Of a stretch of DNA of 64,000 bases, positions 27,949 through 38,091 are shown piece by piece. Position 1 is the stretch's first letter, and every line of letters begins with the position of its first letter. The DNA comes from Bacillus sp. V5-8f (GTDB taxonomy: Bacteria > Bacillota > Bacilli > Bacillales > DSM-1321): the NCBI RefSeq assembly GCF_002863565.1, contig NZ_PGUW01000024.1:1-64000 (forward strand). The letters run 5' to 3'. The notes under the pieces are model-generated. The model was given only the letters and a program-made list of their open reading frames with translations. It was not told the DNA's origin and made no database searches. A program made the translations under genes and the position numbers.

Positions 27949-28520
27949 TGCCGTTTTTCTAAGGCTACTATAAAGGGAGGTTGGTTAACCTGGTTGATAA
28001 AGCTGTATTGTAAGACATGCGCCGTTTCCTGAGGAAGATTTGAAACAAATTGCAAGAGCCGATCTTTTTCAATGGCCCCTTCAGGGTGTCCGTGATAAAT
28101 CACAAGTACGATGATGCCTCCGGGAGCCATGATTTCAAGAAGCTGAGTAATCGAGGAAATCGTGGTTTCTGCTTTTGTCACGATGTTTTTGTCTCCACCG
28201 GGCAAATAACCAAGGTTGAACACAGCACCAGTGATTTTCCCATAGCTGGTTTTGGGTAAGGAGGATTTTACATTTTCATGTCCCGTGGCAAATAGGGTAC
28301 AATGGGCCTGAAAATTCTCGGACTCCAGCCTCCTGGAAGTCGCAGCAATCGCTTCTGCCTGAATATCAAAAGCGTACACATGCCCCTGACTCCCACAAAG
28401 TTTTGCAAGAAATAAGGTATCAAAACCATTACCGGCGGTGGCATCGACAGCAATATCTCCGGGGCCAACAGCTTTTTCAAGAAGTATTCGTGCATAGGGA
28501 AGAATTCGATCCAGTTTCAT
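27927..28520 (-). CDS. ytqB: Class I SAM-dependent methyltransferase YtqB
   Basis: This 197-residue Rossmann-fold methyltransferase of the rRNA-methylase (YtqB) family has SAM-binding motif I VDATAGNGFDT, the acidic loop VYAFDIQ, and NLGYLPGG as the catalytic-like motif. The substrate is unknown. It starts directly after the ytqA stop with GGTGGTG upstream, so the two form an operon. Confidence 0.88.
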   Translation of the reverse strand: MKLDRILPYARILLEKAVGPGDIAVDATAGNGFDTLFLAKLCGSQGHVYAFDIQAEAIAATSRRLESENFQAHCTLFATGHENVKSSLPKTSYGKITGAVFNLGYLPGGDKNIVTKAETTISSITQLLEIMAPGGIIVLVIYHGHPEGAIEKDRLLQFVSNLPQETAHVLQYSFINQVNQPPFIVALEKRQKSLLSN

Positions 28521-29483
28521 TTATATGTTCACCACCTGGTCTGTGTAATATTTTCCCTGCCAGCTATTGCGTTTTTTTAATTCCGCATCAATTGCATTCA
28601 GCACTTGCCATTTATTCACACTCCACATTGGCCCAATCATCAGGTCAATTGGTCCATCCCCTGTAATTCTATGGACAATCATTTCAGGCGGGAGGATTTC
28701 CAGTTGGTCGCAAACAAGTGAGATGTAGTCTTCAAAAGAAAGGAATTGCAGCATCCCTTTTTCGTATTGTTTCACCATAGGCGTTCCTTTTAAAAGGTGA
28801 AGCAAGTGGATCTTTATACCCTGAACGTCAAGCTTTGCAACTTCACGGGCAGTATCCATCATCATGTCATAGCTTTCAAGCGGAAGGCCATTGATGATAT
28901 GGGAGCACACACGAATGCCATGCTTTCGAAGTTTCTTGACTCCTTCGACATAGCAATCATAATCATGTGCTCGGTTTATAAGAAGTGCCGTGCGTTCATG
29001 TACAGTCTGCAGCCCCAATTCCACCCATAAATAAGTGCGTTGGTTCAATTCAGCTAAATATTCCACGACATCATCAGGGAGGCAATCCGGGCGCGTAGCA
29101 ATGGAAAGGCCCACAACGCCTTTCTGGCTAAGAACTGTTTCGTATTTCTCTTTTAATTCGTTCAGCGGGGCATGGGTGTTTGTGAAAGCCTGAAAATAAG
29201 CCACATATTTTCCATCCTTCCATTTCCCGTGCATTTTTTCGCTTATTTTTTTAAATTGTGTTTCTAAATCTTCCGCCCTGTTGCCGGCAAAATCCCCGGA
29301 ACCGGCTGCACTGCAGAATGTACAGCCACCGTGTGCAACGGTGCCGTCGCGGTTTGGACAATCAAATCCGCCGTCCAAGGCTACTTTAAAAACTTTATGT
29401 CCGAACTCCTGGCGTAAATGATAGTTCCAGGTATGGTATCGTTTATTATCAAGCGCATAATGAAAAGAGTTAGGCTCAATCAA
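28521..29483 (-). CDS. ytqA: Radical SAM protein YtqA (TIGR01212 type)
   Basis: This 320-residue radical SAM enzyme binds a 4Fe-4S cluster through Cys residues in CPNRDGTVAHGGCTFC, the spaced C-x7-C-x2-C form of this family rather than the classic CxxxCxxC. The core includes AYFQAFTNTHAP and GLSIATRPDC. Its substrate is not established. The start is TTG 29483 with AAGGAG nine bases upstream. It is followed without gap by ytqB, a methyltransferase that could act on the same substrate. Confidence 0.9.
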   Translation of the reverse strand: MIEPNSFHYALDNKRYHTWNYHLRQEFGHKVFKVALDGGFDCPNRDGTVAHGGCTFCSAAGSGDFAGNRAEDLETQFKKISEKMHGKWKDGKYVAYFQAFTNTHAPLNELKEKYETVLSQKGVVGLSIATRPDCLPDDVVEYLAELNQRTYLWVELGLQTVHERTALLINRAHDYDCYVEGVKKLRKHGIRVCSHIINGLPLESYDMMMDTAREVAKLDVQGIKIHLLHLLKGTPMVKQYEKGMLQFLSFEDYISLVCDQLEILPPEMIVHRITGDGPIDLMIGPMWSVNKWQVLNAIDAELKKRNSWQGKYYTDQVVNI

Positions 29484-29707
29484 TCCGAAAGTCTCCTTTT
29501 TCGCTTACTATTTTGAGTGTTCTAGTCCATGGCATCTGGCCACCAAAATACATGTTATCATGAACTGCAAAGCTTATCCAAACCGTTTTTCTATGGAAGT
29601 ACTTAGATCCCTTGCCCGGTCCACGGGTGATAATCCGGTCGGAAAGAGGCAAAACTAACCGGGATGATACCAATCATCAAAATCGAATACAAAAGGAGTG
29701 GATACGA

Positions 29708-29986
29708 TTGGCAACACGACAGTCTGTTGAAAATTGCATCCAGCAATGTGAAGATGCTCTCCGGAATGCCATACATGAGTACAGGGATGCTTCCAGGCAG
29801 GAACATGACAGCACCTATGATGACCTCAACTTCTCCGAGGCTCAAATGGAACTGGAGAATGCGGTAAACGCCATTTCAGTGTTAAATAATAGTGCGAATG
29901 ACCAGCAGAGGGAACAACTTCACCGAATGAGGCTTCAAGTGCAGCAGATGCAAAACAGGCTAATTCTCCTGAATCATGACCGATAA
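29708..29986 (+). CDS. ytzC: YtzC-type DUF2524 small protein
   Basis: This is a 92-residue protein predicted to be a helical hairpin or coiled coil, rich in Q, E, N and R (RQSVENCIQQCEDAL; QQREQLHRMRLQVQQMQ). It matches the YtzC/DUF2524 family of bacilli, with no known role. The TTG start at 29708 follows AAAAGGAGTGG. It is divergent from ytqA. Confidence 0.8.
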   Translation: MATRQSVENCIQQCEDALRNAIHEYRDASRQEHDSTYDDLNFSEAQMELENAVNAISVLNNSANDQQREQLHRMRLQVQQMQNRLILLNHDR

Positions 29987-29998
29987 AATATCCTACAA

Positions 29999-30026
29999 GA
30001 TGGGCTGGCGGAAGAGCCAGCCCATC
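29999..30026 (+). terminator. Hairpin after ytzC
   Basis: An 11-bp perfect GC-rich stem (29999-30009 with 30016-30026) has a 6-nt loop. There is no T tract behind it, so termination is uncertain. Confidence 0.5.
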
Positions 30027-30175
30027 AGCTCATATTAGGAGCCAATCTTAGGTATATCCCTGAAAATTATAAATAATTATTCTTTATGCTTACGCAGAAA
30101 AACTATTGCAGTGAGGTTTGAAAAGCCCTAGAATTGTTTTGGTTAATAAAGCATCATTAGAGAAGGAGCTATTTT

Positions 30176-31375
30176 ATGCCCCGCGCATTATGGATATTAA
30201 TCATAGGAATGGCGTTGAATGTTACGGCGTCTTCATTTCTATGGCCGTTAAATACAATCTTCATTCATGACCATTTCGGAAAGTCACTATCCGCCGCAGG
30301 AATAATCCTGATGGCGAATGCTCTTGCCAGTGTTATTGGAAATCTGGTGGGAGGAAGCTTATTTGATAAAATAGGGGGATACAAAACTTCCCTGGCCGGT
30401 GTTTTCATTACAGTAGCTGCATCAATCGGACTTGCAATAAACCATCAATGGATTCCTTATATCGTTTTATTGACAATATCAGGATTTGGAACTGGTATTA
30501 TTTTTCCCGCTATTTTCGCCATGGCGGGGTCATGCTGGAAAGAAGGCGGGAGAAAAGCCTTCAACGCAATTTACGTTGCCCAAAACCTTGGTGTAGCCTT
30601 GGGATCGGCTCTTGGTGGAGTCATCGCTTCTTTTTCATTCGATTATATCTTCACGGCCAATATGGGAATGTACCTGTTATTCATGGTGCTTGCTATTTTC
30701 GGTTTTAAAGGAATGGAAGGGGACGCAGGTGGCCAAATGTCCCTTTTAAATGAACAACAGCCAATGAAGAATCAAAAAAGGTTATACGCTTTATTGACTT
30801 TATGCCTTGGCTACTTTTTATGCTGGGTGGGTTATGTTCAATGGCAATCTACCATTGCGGCATATACACAAGAAATCGGCATCTCGCTCAAACAATACAG
30901 CGTATTATGGACCATTAACGGGGCTTTAATCGTATTGGCACAGCCTATTGTATCTATGGTAATTAAATGGTTTGCAAAATCGTTAAAGATTCAATTGGTC
31001 ACCGGCATGCTGATTTTTATCATGTCTTTTTCGGTAGCTGCCAATGCGGATGGGTTCTCCGGCTTCCTAACGGCAATGGTGGTCCTGACGATCGGTGAGA
31101 TGTTCGTTTGGCCTGCTGTACCAGCTGTTGCGGACACACTGGCTGTGAGGGGGAAAGAAGGGTTTTACCAGGGAATCGTAAATAGTACTGCTACCGGCGG
31201 GAGAATGGCCGGGCCTCTTGTGGGCGGTTTCCTAGTCGATGGGTACGGTATGAACATGATGTTTTCTGTGTTGTCTGTTTTCTTTATTATGGCAATCTTA
31301 ACTACACTGTGTTATGACCGGATACTTAAAGGAGCCCGTCAAGGGGCCGAACCTGCATCACATGCCCATAAATAG
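30176..31375 (+). CDS. yttB: MFS transporter, YttB-like
   Basis: This is a major facilitator superfamily membrane protein of 399 residues with twelve predicted helices. The MFS motif between TM2 and TM3 is visible as GNLVGGSLFDKIGGYK, and motif C-like GVALGSALGG lies near TM5. The substrate is unknown; drug efflux is likely from the family. GAAGGAG lies before ATG 30176. Its position upstream of leuS fits B. subtilis yttB from memory. Confidence 0.85.
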   Translation: MPRALWILIIGMALNVTASSFLWPLNTIFIHDHFGKSLSAAGIILMANALASVIGNLVGGSLFDKIGGYKTSLAGVFITVAASIGLAINHQWIPYIVLLTISGFGTGIIFPAIFAMAGSCWKEGGRKAFNAIYVAQNLGVALGSALGGVIASFSFDYIFTANMGMYLLFMVLAIFGFKGMEGDAGGQMSLLNEQQPMKNQKRLYALLTLCLGYFLCWVGYVQWQSTIAAYTQEIGISLKQYSVLWTINGALIVLAQPIVSMVIKWFAKSLKIQLVTGMLIFIMSFSVAANADGFSGFLTAMVVLTIGEMFVWPAVPAVADTLAVRGKEGFYQGIVNSTATGGRMAGPLVGGFLVDGYGMNMMFSVLSVFFIMAILTTLCYDRILKGARQGAEPASHAHK

Positions 31376-31530
31376 ATTTTATCTGGTGAATTATTATTTT
31401 AATAAATAGACACATCTTCCCGTGCTTTTGAATATATAAATGAAAACCTGGCAAGAATCTTTACTGGATGTATTGCTTTTGAAAGAAAAATTTACTAGAA
31501 TACCTATATAATCTAATATTCACAAATTGA

Positions 31531-31770
31531 TGATGACAAGGAGTAGTAACGATGGGAGCCCGTATGAGAGAGTTGGCGGACGGTGCAAGCCAACCGGGAG
31601 AAGTCGTGAACTCGCCTTTGAGTTTCAGGTATGAACGGACAGTAATGCCTGACGGAGCATCCACGTTACGGATTTGAAAGCGGGGCGGATCAATTTTTTC
31701 GCCAATTTGGGTGGTACCGCGGGAAGATGTACATAATCCTCTCGTCCCTTTTGGGATGAGGGGTTTTTTT
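31531..31770 (+). ncRNA. T-box leader (leucine) of leuS
   Basis: The T-box sequence TGGGTGGTACCGCGG is at 31708-31722. Stem I opens with GACAAGGAGTAGTAACG, and a likely specifier CUC (Leu) is at 31611-31613 in GTGAACTCG. The terminator (11-bp stem 31738-31748 with 31753-31763, then T7) competes with the antiterminator. Uncharged tRNA-Leu would allow leuS transcription. A TATAAT at 31507-31512 is the likely -10. About 270 bp without a gene follow before leuS. Confidence 0.95.
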
Positions 31771-32037
31771 ATTAATTATAAAATATGGATGGGTCATATG
31801 TATCTGATGTAATGGCGACGTACAAAAATGTTCTAGTGCCGACGAACATATGAAAACGTGCCGATCTTTTTCGACCGGCGCCCAGCCAGGTGCGAAGCTC
31901 AAGTATTTTTTGCTTCAGGTTTTGTTAAATTCTGCTGCTGATATGGACGTACGTCAAAGAACGTGGTGATGTTTAACGGGCGTTATTAATAGGCATAAGT
32001 CCTTTTCGATATATTTCAGACATTAGGAGGAACACAA

Positions 32038-34452
32038 ATGAGTTTCAACCATAAAAAAATCGAAAAAAAATGGCAAAAATTTTGGGAGGAAAATAATACG
32101 TTCAAAGTGAACGAAGAGAGCGGTAAACGAAAGTTCTATGCGTTGGATATGTTTCCGTATCCATCAGGGGCAGGCCTGCATGTTGGGCATCCTGAGGGCT
32201 ATACAGCAAGCGATATTTTATCCAGGATGAAGAGAATGCAAGGTTATAAAGTACTACACCCAATGGGATGGGATGCGTTCGGGCTGCCCGCTGAGCAATA
32301 TGCACTCGATACAGGGAATGATCCGGCAGAATTTACAGAGAAAAATATTAGTACCTTCAAGCGGCAGATTCAGTCCCTTGGCTTTTCTTATGATTGGGAT
32401 CGTGAGATTAATACGACCGATCCGGAGTATTATAAGTGGACTCAATGGATTTTCTTGAAGCTTTATGAAAAGGGTCTAGCCTATATTGACGAAGTGCCTG
32501 TTAACTGGTGTCCTGCGCTTGGTACCGTTCTAGCCAACGAAGAAGTCATTGATGGGAAGAGCGAGCGCGGAGGCCATCCTGTAGAAAGACGCCCAATGAA
32601 ACAATGGATGCTAAGGATTACGGCTTATGCAGACCGGTTGCTTGATGATCTTGAAGAAGTTGATTGGCCGGAAAGCATTAAAGATATGCAGCGTAACTGG
32701 ATTGGCCGCTCGGAGGGTGCAGAAGTAACTTTTGCAATTGACGGCCATGATGAGTCCTTTACCATATTCACCACCCGTCCGGACACATTATTTGGAGCTA
32801 CCTATGCAGTGCTTTCTCCTGAACATCCTTTTGTTGAGAAAATTACAACTGCAGACCAAAAAGCAGCGGTTGATGCTTATATTGATGAAGTGAAAAATAA
32901 GAGCGATCTTGAAAGAACGGACTTAGCGAAGGATAAAACCGGCGCATTTACCGGCGCTTATGCGATTAACCCGGTCAACGGAGAAAAAATGCCGATCTGG
33001 ATTGCGGATTATGTGTTGATGAGCTATGGCACCGGCGCTATTATGGCGGTTCCTGCTCACGATGAGCGGGACTATGAATTTGCGAAGAAGTTCGGGATAG
33101 AAATGAAGGAAGTCGTTGCCGGTGGTGACATTGAAAAAGAGGCTTATACAGGAGACGGCAAGCATGTCAATTCCGGTTTCCTTGATGGAATGAATAAAGA
33201 AGAAGCGATTAAAGCAGCGATTGGGTGGCTTGTCGAAAAAGGAATCGGTGAAAAGAAAATCACATTCAGGCTTCGTGATTGGCTTTTCAGCCGCCAGCGA
33301 TATTGGGGTGAACCAATTCCGGTCATCCACTGGGAAGATGGCAGTGTGGAAGCAGTTAAAGAGGAAGAGCTGCCTGTGCTTCTTCCGAAGACTACCGAAA
33401 TAAGACCGTCGGGCACAGGGGAATCCCCGCTTGCAAACATTACTGAATGGGTGAATGTAACGGATGAAAATGGACGTAAAGGTCGTCGTGAGACAAACAC
33501 AATGCCGCAGTGGGCAGGCAGTAGCTGGTATTTCCTTCGTTACATCGATCCGAAAAATCAGGACGCTATTGCGGACTTTGAAAAGCTGAAGGAATGGCTT
33601 CCTGTTGACATCTATATTGGCGGAGCGGAGCATGCTGTTCTTCACTTATTGTATGCACGCTTCTGGCACAAGTTCTTATACGATATCGGTGTTGTTCCTA
33701 CAAAGGAGCCATTCCAGAAGTTATTCAACCAGGGAATGATCCTGGGAGAAAACAACGAGAAGATGAGCAAATCAAAAGGCAATGTCGTAAACCCGGATGA
33801 GGTTGTTGAAAGTCATGGTGCCGATACTTTACGCCTTTATGAAATGTTCATGGGACCATTGGAAGCGTCGATTGCCTGGTCAACTAACGGTCTTGACGGC
33901 TCCCGCCGATTCCTGGACAGAATCTGGCGCTTGCTTGTCAATGAAGATGGATCCTTAACATCTAAGATTACCGATAACGATGACAGCGGAAAATTGGAAA
34001 AAGTGTACCATCAAACCGTCAAAAAGGTTACTGAAAACTATGAAGAGTTGAAGTTCAATACAGCTATTTCACAATTGATGGTATTTATTAACGATGCATA
34101 TAAAGTGGATACACTGCCTAAGGCTTATATAGAGGGATTTGTCAAGTTGCTTTCCCCTGTGGCGCCGCACATTGCTGAAGAGCTATGGGAAAAGCTTGGC
34201 CATACCGAAAGCATTTCTTACGAAACATGGCCGGCGTATGATGAAGCCAAACTTGTCGATGATGAAGTAGAAATCGTAATTCAAATCAATGGCAAGGTGA
34301 AGGCGAAGTTGATGGTGCCGACTGACACTACAAAGGAAAAACTGGAAGAGATTGCAATGCACGATGATACGATCAAAGAACAGATTGACGGTAAAACCGT
34401 ACGGAAAGTCATTGCAGTACCAGGTAAGCTCGTGAATATTGTCGCTAACTAA
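32038..34452 (+). CDS. leuS: Leucyl-tRNA synthetase
   Basis: This class I aminoacyl-tRNA synthetase has 804 residues. The HIGH signature is HVGHPEG near residue 44; KMSKS is intact near residue 578. The connective-peptide editing domain lies at about 220-420 with the threonine-rich [13 protein letters not shown] and the [10 protein letters not shown] block. AGGAGGA precedes the ATG. It is controlled by the leucine T-box upstream. Confidence 0.98.
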   Translation: MSFNHKKIEKKWQKFWEENNTFKVNEESGKRKFYALDMFPYPSGAGLHVGHPEGYTASDILSRMKRMQGYKVLHPMGWDAFGLPAEQYALDTGNDPAEFTEKNISTFKRQIQSLGFSYDWDREINTTDPEYYKWTQWIFLKLYEKGLAYIDEVPVNWCPALGTVLANEEVIDGKSERGGHPVERRPMKQWMLRITAYADRLLDDLEEVDWPESIKDMQRNWIGRSEGAEVTFAIDGHDESFTIFTTRPDTLFGATYAVLSPEHPFVEKITTADQKAAVDAYIDEVKNKSDLERTDLAKDKTGAFTGAYAINPVNGEKMPIWIADYVLMSYGTGAIMAVPAHDERDYEFAKKFGIEMKEVVAGGDIEKEAYTGDGKHVNSGFLDGMNKEEAIKAAIGWLVEKGIGEKKITFRLRDWLFSRQRYWGEPIPVIHWEDGSVEAVKEEELPVLLPKTTEIRPSGTGESPLANITEWVNVTDENGRKGRRETNTMPQWAGSSWYFLRYIDPKNQDAIADFEKLKEWLPVDIYIGGAEHAVLHLLYARFWHKFLYDIGVVPTKEPFQKLFNQGMILGENNEKMSKSKGNVVNPDEVVESHGADTLRLYEMFMGPLEASIAWSTNGLDGSRRFLDRIWRLLVNEDGSLTSKITDNDDSGKLEKVYHQTVKKVTENYEELKFNTAISQLMVFINDAYKVDTLPKAYIEGFVKLLSPVAPHIAEELWEKLGHTESISYETWPAYDEAKLVDDEVEIVIQINGKVKAKLMVPTDTTKEKLEEIAMHDDTIKEQIDGKTVRKVIAVPGKLVNIVAN

Positions 34453-34517
34453 GAAAACCGCTTGCTCCTATTACAATATGTTCCACTTCTGTGGGTGAGT
34501 GGTTAAGAATACCAAAC

Positions 34518-34546
34518 AGGCAGTTCCATATGGAACTGCCTTCTTT
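34518..34546 (+). terminator. Terminator of leuS
   Basis: A 10-bp stem (34518-34527 with 34532-34541) with an ATAT loop is followed by TCTTT. Confidence 0.75.
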
Positions 34547-34572
34547 ATGTTTTAACTGCAAACGGAATGTAT

Positions 34573-35034
34573 TTATTCATTTTTATCAATCATCGAATCA
34601 ACCGCTTTTTCAAACTTCTTCAATTTAGTCCAGAAATCTATTATCTCCGCTGCTTCAAAATATAAAAAATATTCCTTTATCCATTCGTTATGGGAACGCA
34701 AAACCTCATTAAAAAGTTCAAGGCCTTTTCCTTCGATTTCAAGCATCACAACGCGTCTATCCTCATCTGAATGACTTCTCTTAACATACTCCAGTTTTAC
34801 TAATTGGTCGATTAAAACTGTAATGGCACTAGGCTTTACATTCATATGTTCAGCCAGGTGAGTCACTCTAACTGTTCCACTCTTTCTCAATATCATCAAT
34901 ATATAGAATTGTGGAGGCGTCAATCCAAACGGATGAAGGCTTTTTTCAACTACTGTACGCAATTTCTTTCTGATCCGGAAAAAACTCATCTCAATTTCAT
35001 TGGTAACATCCCACTCAATTTCCAGCCTTCTCAC
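34573..35034 (-). CDS. MarR-family transcriptional regulator
   Basis: This 153-residue MarR-type winged-helix repressor has the recognition region VTHLAEHMNVKPSAITVLIDQLVKLEYVKR and the wing SHSDEDRRVVMLEIEGKG. Helices at both ends form the dimer. The GTG start at 35034 is poorly supported by its site; ATG 34989 is a possible internal start but would trim the first helix. It is divergent from an efflux operon whose promoter overlaps an 11-bp inverted repeat. It therefore probably represses that operon and itself. Confidence 0.87.
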   Translation of the reverse strand: MRRLEIEWDVTNEIEMSFFRIRKKLRTVVEKSLHPFGLTPPQFYILMILRKSGTVRVTHLAEHMNVKPSAITVLIDQLVKLEYVKRSHSDEDRRVVMLEIEGKGLELFNEVLRSHNEWIKEYFLYFEAAEIIDFWTKLKKFEKAVDSMIDKNE

Positions 35035-35149
35035 TCCCTAAGACTCTCTTGTTTCTTTTTTTTAAATGTAATGAAATTATCGTTTATTGTCAAACGCCCC
35101 TGACAAAGGACAGGGTAATTTTTCCTCCTTATTATTCAATAGTTTGTTG

Positions 35150-35178
35150 TTGACATATTTATTTAACCTTATTAATAT
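35150..35178 (+). promoter_or_regulatory. Candidate promoter of the efflux operon
   Basis: TTGACA (35150-35155) and TAATAT (35173-35178) are 17 bp apart, about 48 bp before the HlyD-like gene. Confidence 0.6.
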
Positions 35179-35197
35179 TTATATTTGTTAAATAAAT
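35157..35197. promoter_or_regulatory. Candidate MarR operator (inverted repeat)
   Basis: ATTTATTTAAC (35157-35167) and its exact reverse complement GTTAAATAAAT (35187-35197) flank an AT-rich centre. Arm centres are 30 bp apart, about three helical turns. The pair spans the -10 region, apt for repression by the divergent MarR protein. Confidence 0.55.
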
Positions 35198-35225
35198 AAT
35201 TTTAGATATCGAAAGGAGAAGAAAT

Positions 35226-35864
35226 ATGAGTAAAGGACGTTTAATTCTTATTAATATTATTGGGATTATCATTATTTTTGCTTTAGTTGCGGGGGGTGGC
35301 TATTACTACTACCAGAATGCCAATTATGTAACAACTGATGAAGCAAAAGTAGCGGGTGATCTTTCTACGATTGTTGCACCTGCAGCAGGGCAGCTGAAGG
35401 ATTGGAATGTTCAAGAAGGGGATGTTCTTAAGAAGGACGCAAATGTCGGCAATGTGTCAGGACCGGATGGTTCAACTGCCATCAAAGCTGTTTCAGAAGG
35501 AACAATCGTTAAAGAGCAGGCAACCAATAGTCAATTGGTCCAGGCAGGCCAGGTACTTGGCCAAACAATCGATATGAAGAATCTTTATATTACGGCAAAT
35601 ATTGAAGAAACATCAATCCAGGACATTGAAGAAGGAGACAGTGTGGATATTACGGTCGATGGCGACCCTGACACAACTTACGAGGGAACACTTGAAAAAA
35701 TAGGGTATGCTGCGAATTCAGTATTCTCATTAATGCCTCAGCAAAATGCCAGCGGCAATTATACAAAGGTGACCCAAAAAATTCCTGTTAAAATTTCAAT
35801 CAAAGCACCTTCTGACAAAGTACTTCCTGGCATGAATGCAGAAGTGAAGATCTCAACGAAGTAA
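35226..35864 (+). CDS. HlyD/EmrA-family membrane fusion protein
   Basis: This is a single-span adaptor of 212 residues with an N-terminal TM helix (about 6-27) followed by a biotinyl-lipoyl-like domain (NYVTTDEAKVAGDLSTIVAP, then GQLKDWNVQEGDVL). It is short for EmrA because the long coiled coil is missing, as is common in Firmicutes. It pairs with the EmrB-like pump 38 bp downstream. Its site is AAAGGAG. Confidence 0.88.
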   Translation: MSKGRLILINIIGIIIIFALVAGGGYYYYQNANYVTTDEAKVAGDLSTIVAPAAGQLKDWNVQEGDVLKKDANVGNVSGPDGSTAIKAVSEGTIVKEQATNSQLVQAGQVLGQTIDMKNLYITANIEETSIQDIEEGDSVDITVDGDPDTTYEGTLEKIGYAANSVFSLMPQQNASGNYTKVTQKIPVKISIKAPSDKVLPGMNAEVKISTK

Positions 35865-35902
35865 TGAAAGTATGAATCTTTGAATGAAAGGAGGTTGCCT
35901 TA

Positions 35903-37516
35903 ATGGCTGCACAAGCTATAGACAATCGTGATGAAGGAATTGGGCAATACCTGCCGATTCTCGGAATATTAATGCTTGGCTTATTTATTGTAATCTTGAA
36001 TCAAACCCTGTTAAGTGTCGCGATGCCAAGGATGATGACAGATTTTAACGTGGGCGCGACCACAATCCAATGGCTTTCAACTGGGTTTATGCTGGTGAAT
36101 GGGGCCTTGATTCCCCTCTCGGCATTTTTGATTGAACGGTTTGGTACCAGGATCTTGTTTATTTTGGCAATGGTCCTTTTCACAATTGGCGCCTTTATTT
36201 GTGGAATCGCGCCGACCTTTTCAGTAGAGCTGACCGGCCGTTTAATCCAGGCAGCAGGAGGCGGTATCCTTCAACCATTGGTCATGACGATCATCATGTT
36301 CATTTTCCCTCCGCATATGCGCGGACGCGGAATGGGGATATTCGGGCTTGCGATGATGTTTGCGCCCGCTATTGGCCCGACTCTTTCCGGATGGGTGATA
36401 GAACACTATAATTGGAGAGTTATGTTCTACGCAATGGTCCCTTTAGGGGCATTGGTGGTAATTATCGCCTTTTTTACTCTGAAAAATGTTATTGAACCAA
36501 AACTCGTCAAGCTGGACTTGTTGGGTGCTTTTTTATCCCTGTTAGGGGTAGCTTCCCTTCTGTACGGTGTCAGTGAAGCCGGAACCGACGGCTGGGATGA
36601 CATTATTGTCATTTCAACCATAGCGATTGGTATTATTTCGATCATAGCTTTTGTTGTTCAGCAGCTAAGATCCGAGAAGCCACTGCTGGATTTCAGGGTT
36701 TTTAAGTATGATATGTTTTCACTTTCCAATGTCATTTCAGCGATCATAACAGTTGCCATGTTTACCGGCCTGTTCCTGCTTCCGCTTTATTTGCAGAACC
36801 TCAGGGGCTTCACACCGCTGGAATCTGGGATATTAATGCTGCCGGGTGCGCTTGTTATGGCTGCAATGTCGCCGATTTCAGGGATATTGTTTGATAAGGT
36901 GGGGCCAAGGCCGCTCGCCATAACTGGCTTGCTTATTACCATTGTCACTACGTATGAATTTACAAAATTAACGCCCGAGACTGCCTACTCCACCTTGCTG
37001 GCTATTTACATGATCCGTTCCTTAGGGATGTCCATGTTAATGATGCCAATTATGACAGCCGGGATGAATCAGCTGCCAAAGCATTTGAACAGCCATGGAA
37101 CCGCCATGACAAATACGATCAGGCAGGTTAGCGGGGCAATTGGAACAAGTCTGGTGACGACGGTTTATACGAACCGCACATCATTCCATGCCGAGAATTT
37201 TGGTCAGGAGATGTCCCTTACGGATCCATCTTTTGCCCAAACCTTTCAAAACATGGTTCAATCCATTATGTCAGCCATGCACCAAACAGCGGAACAGGCA
37301 CAAGCTACGGCGATGCAATTAATCAATGGGCAGATTCTGATTCAATCGAATGTACAGGGAATGAACGATGCCTTCTGGTGGGCCACCGGTTTCGCTGTAG
37401 CAGGACTTGTATTAAGCCTGTTTTTAAGGGATGTACGCAAGGATAAGGTTCGGGAAGAAATACAAAGTGAAAATGATGTAAAACTGCTTCCCTCCCCTAT
37501 TAATGAATCGAAGTAA
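35903..37516 (+). CDS. DHA2-family MFS drug efflux transporter (EmrB/QacA type)
   Basis: This 537-residue multidrug:H+ antiporter with about 14 predicted helices shows the DHA2 motif near TM1 (LNQTLLSVAMPRMM), motif A FLIERFGTRIL, and motif C-like GPTLSGWVIEHYNWR, all typical of EmrB/QacA. Substrates are unknown. Preceded by AGGAGG and followed by a flavoprotein gene 29 bp on, it is the core of the MarR-controlled operon. Confidence 0.92.
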   Translation: MAAQAIDNRDEGIGQYLPILGILMLGLFIVILNQTLLSVAMPRMMTDFNVGATTIQWLSTGFMLVNGALIPLSAFLIERFGTRILFILAMVLFTIGAFICGIAPTFSVELTGRLIQAAGGGILQPLVMTIIMFIFPPHMRGRGMGIFGLAMMFAPAIGPTLSGWVIEHYNWRVMFYAMVPLGALVVIIAFFTLKNVIEPKLVKLDLLGAFLSLLGVASLLYGVSEAGTDGWDDIIVISTIAIGIISIIAFVVQQLRSEKPLLDFRVFKYDMFSLSNVISAIITVAMFTGLFLLPLYLQNLRGFTPLESGILMLPGALVMAAMSPISGILFDKVGPRPLAITGLLITIVTTYEFTKLTPETAYSTLLAIYMIRSLGMSMLMMPIMTAGMNQLPKHLNSHGTAMTNTIRQVSGAIGTSLVTTVYTNRTSFHAENFGQEMSLTDPSFAQTFQNMVQSIMSAMHQTAEQAQATAMQLINGQILIQSNVQGMNDAFWWATGFAVAGLVLSLFLRDVRKDKVREEIQSENDVKLLPSPINESK

Positions 37517-37545
37517 ATTAAATTCTGTCCAGGAGGTTTGCACAT

Positions 37546-38076
37546 ATGAAAATTTATGTTGTTTATGACAGTGAGGGTGAACATACGAAGGTACTTGCCG
37601 AATCGATTGCTGAAGGGGCCGGAAGGGTTGAGGGTGCAGAAGTGTTTGTCGATCATGTAAGCACAGCCGATATTTACAATCTTTCAGAAATGGATGCCAT
37701 TATTTGGGGGTGTCCAGGTCATTTCGGTACAATCAGCTCGGGCTTAAAATCCTGGATTGACAGGTTGGGATATTTGTGGGCAGAGGGAAAGCTGGTCAAT
37801 AAAGTAGGCGCGGTTTTTTGTACTACTGCCACTGTGCACGGAGGAATTGAGGCTACCATGCTAAATTTAATCACCCCAATGCTTCATCAGGGCATGATCG
37901 TGGTAGGGCTTCCTGGAAGTCTCCCGGAAAATGCATTATATGGATCCTATTATGGTGTTGGTGTAAGCTGTCCACCCGACAGTCCTGAAATCATTTCAAA
38001 AGACGGCCTCGTGTTGGGAAGAGCATTAGGAGAACGCGTGGCTTCTGTCACTCGTTCATTTATCCATGAACGATAG
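37546..38076 (+). CDS. WrbA/flavodoxin-like NAD(P)H:quinone oxidoreductase
   Basis: This 176-residue flavodoxin-fold protein has an FMN phosphate loop region ([19 protein letters not shown]), [20 protein letters not shown], and [13 protein letters not shown]. These match the WrbA family that reduces quinones by two electrons. Its place in the efflux operon suggests a response to quinone-like or electrophilic compounds, which is an inference. AGGAGG lies upstream of the ATG. Confidence 0.87.
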   Translation: MKIYVVYDSEGEHTKVLAESIAEGAGRVEGAEVFVDHVSTADIYNLSEMDAIIWGCPGHFGTISSGLKSWIDRLGYLWAEGKLVNKVGAVFCTTATVHGGIEATMLNLITPMLHQGMIVVGLPGSLPENALYGSYYGVGVSCPPDSPEIISKDGLVLGRALGERVASVTRSFIHER

Positions 38077-38091
38077 GAGGTCTTGAAGAAG

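Noticed and set aside
32923..33645. 240-codon open frame antisense to leuS
   Set aside because: It lies wholly inside a well-conserved synthetase gene, has no ribosome site or family motif, and its composition is that of a reverse-strand shadow.
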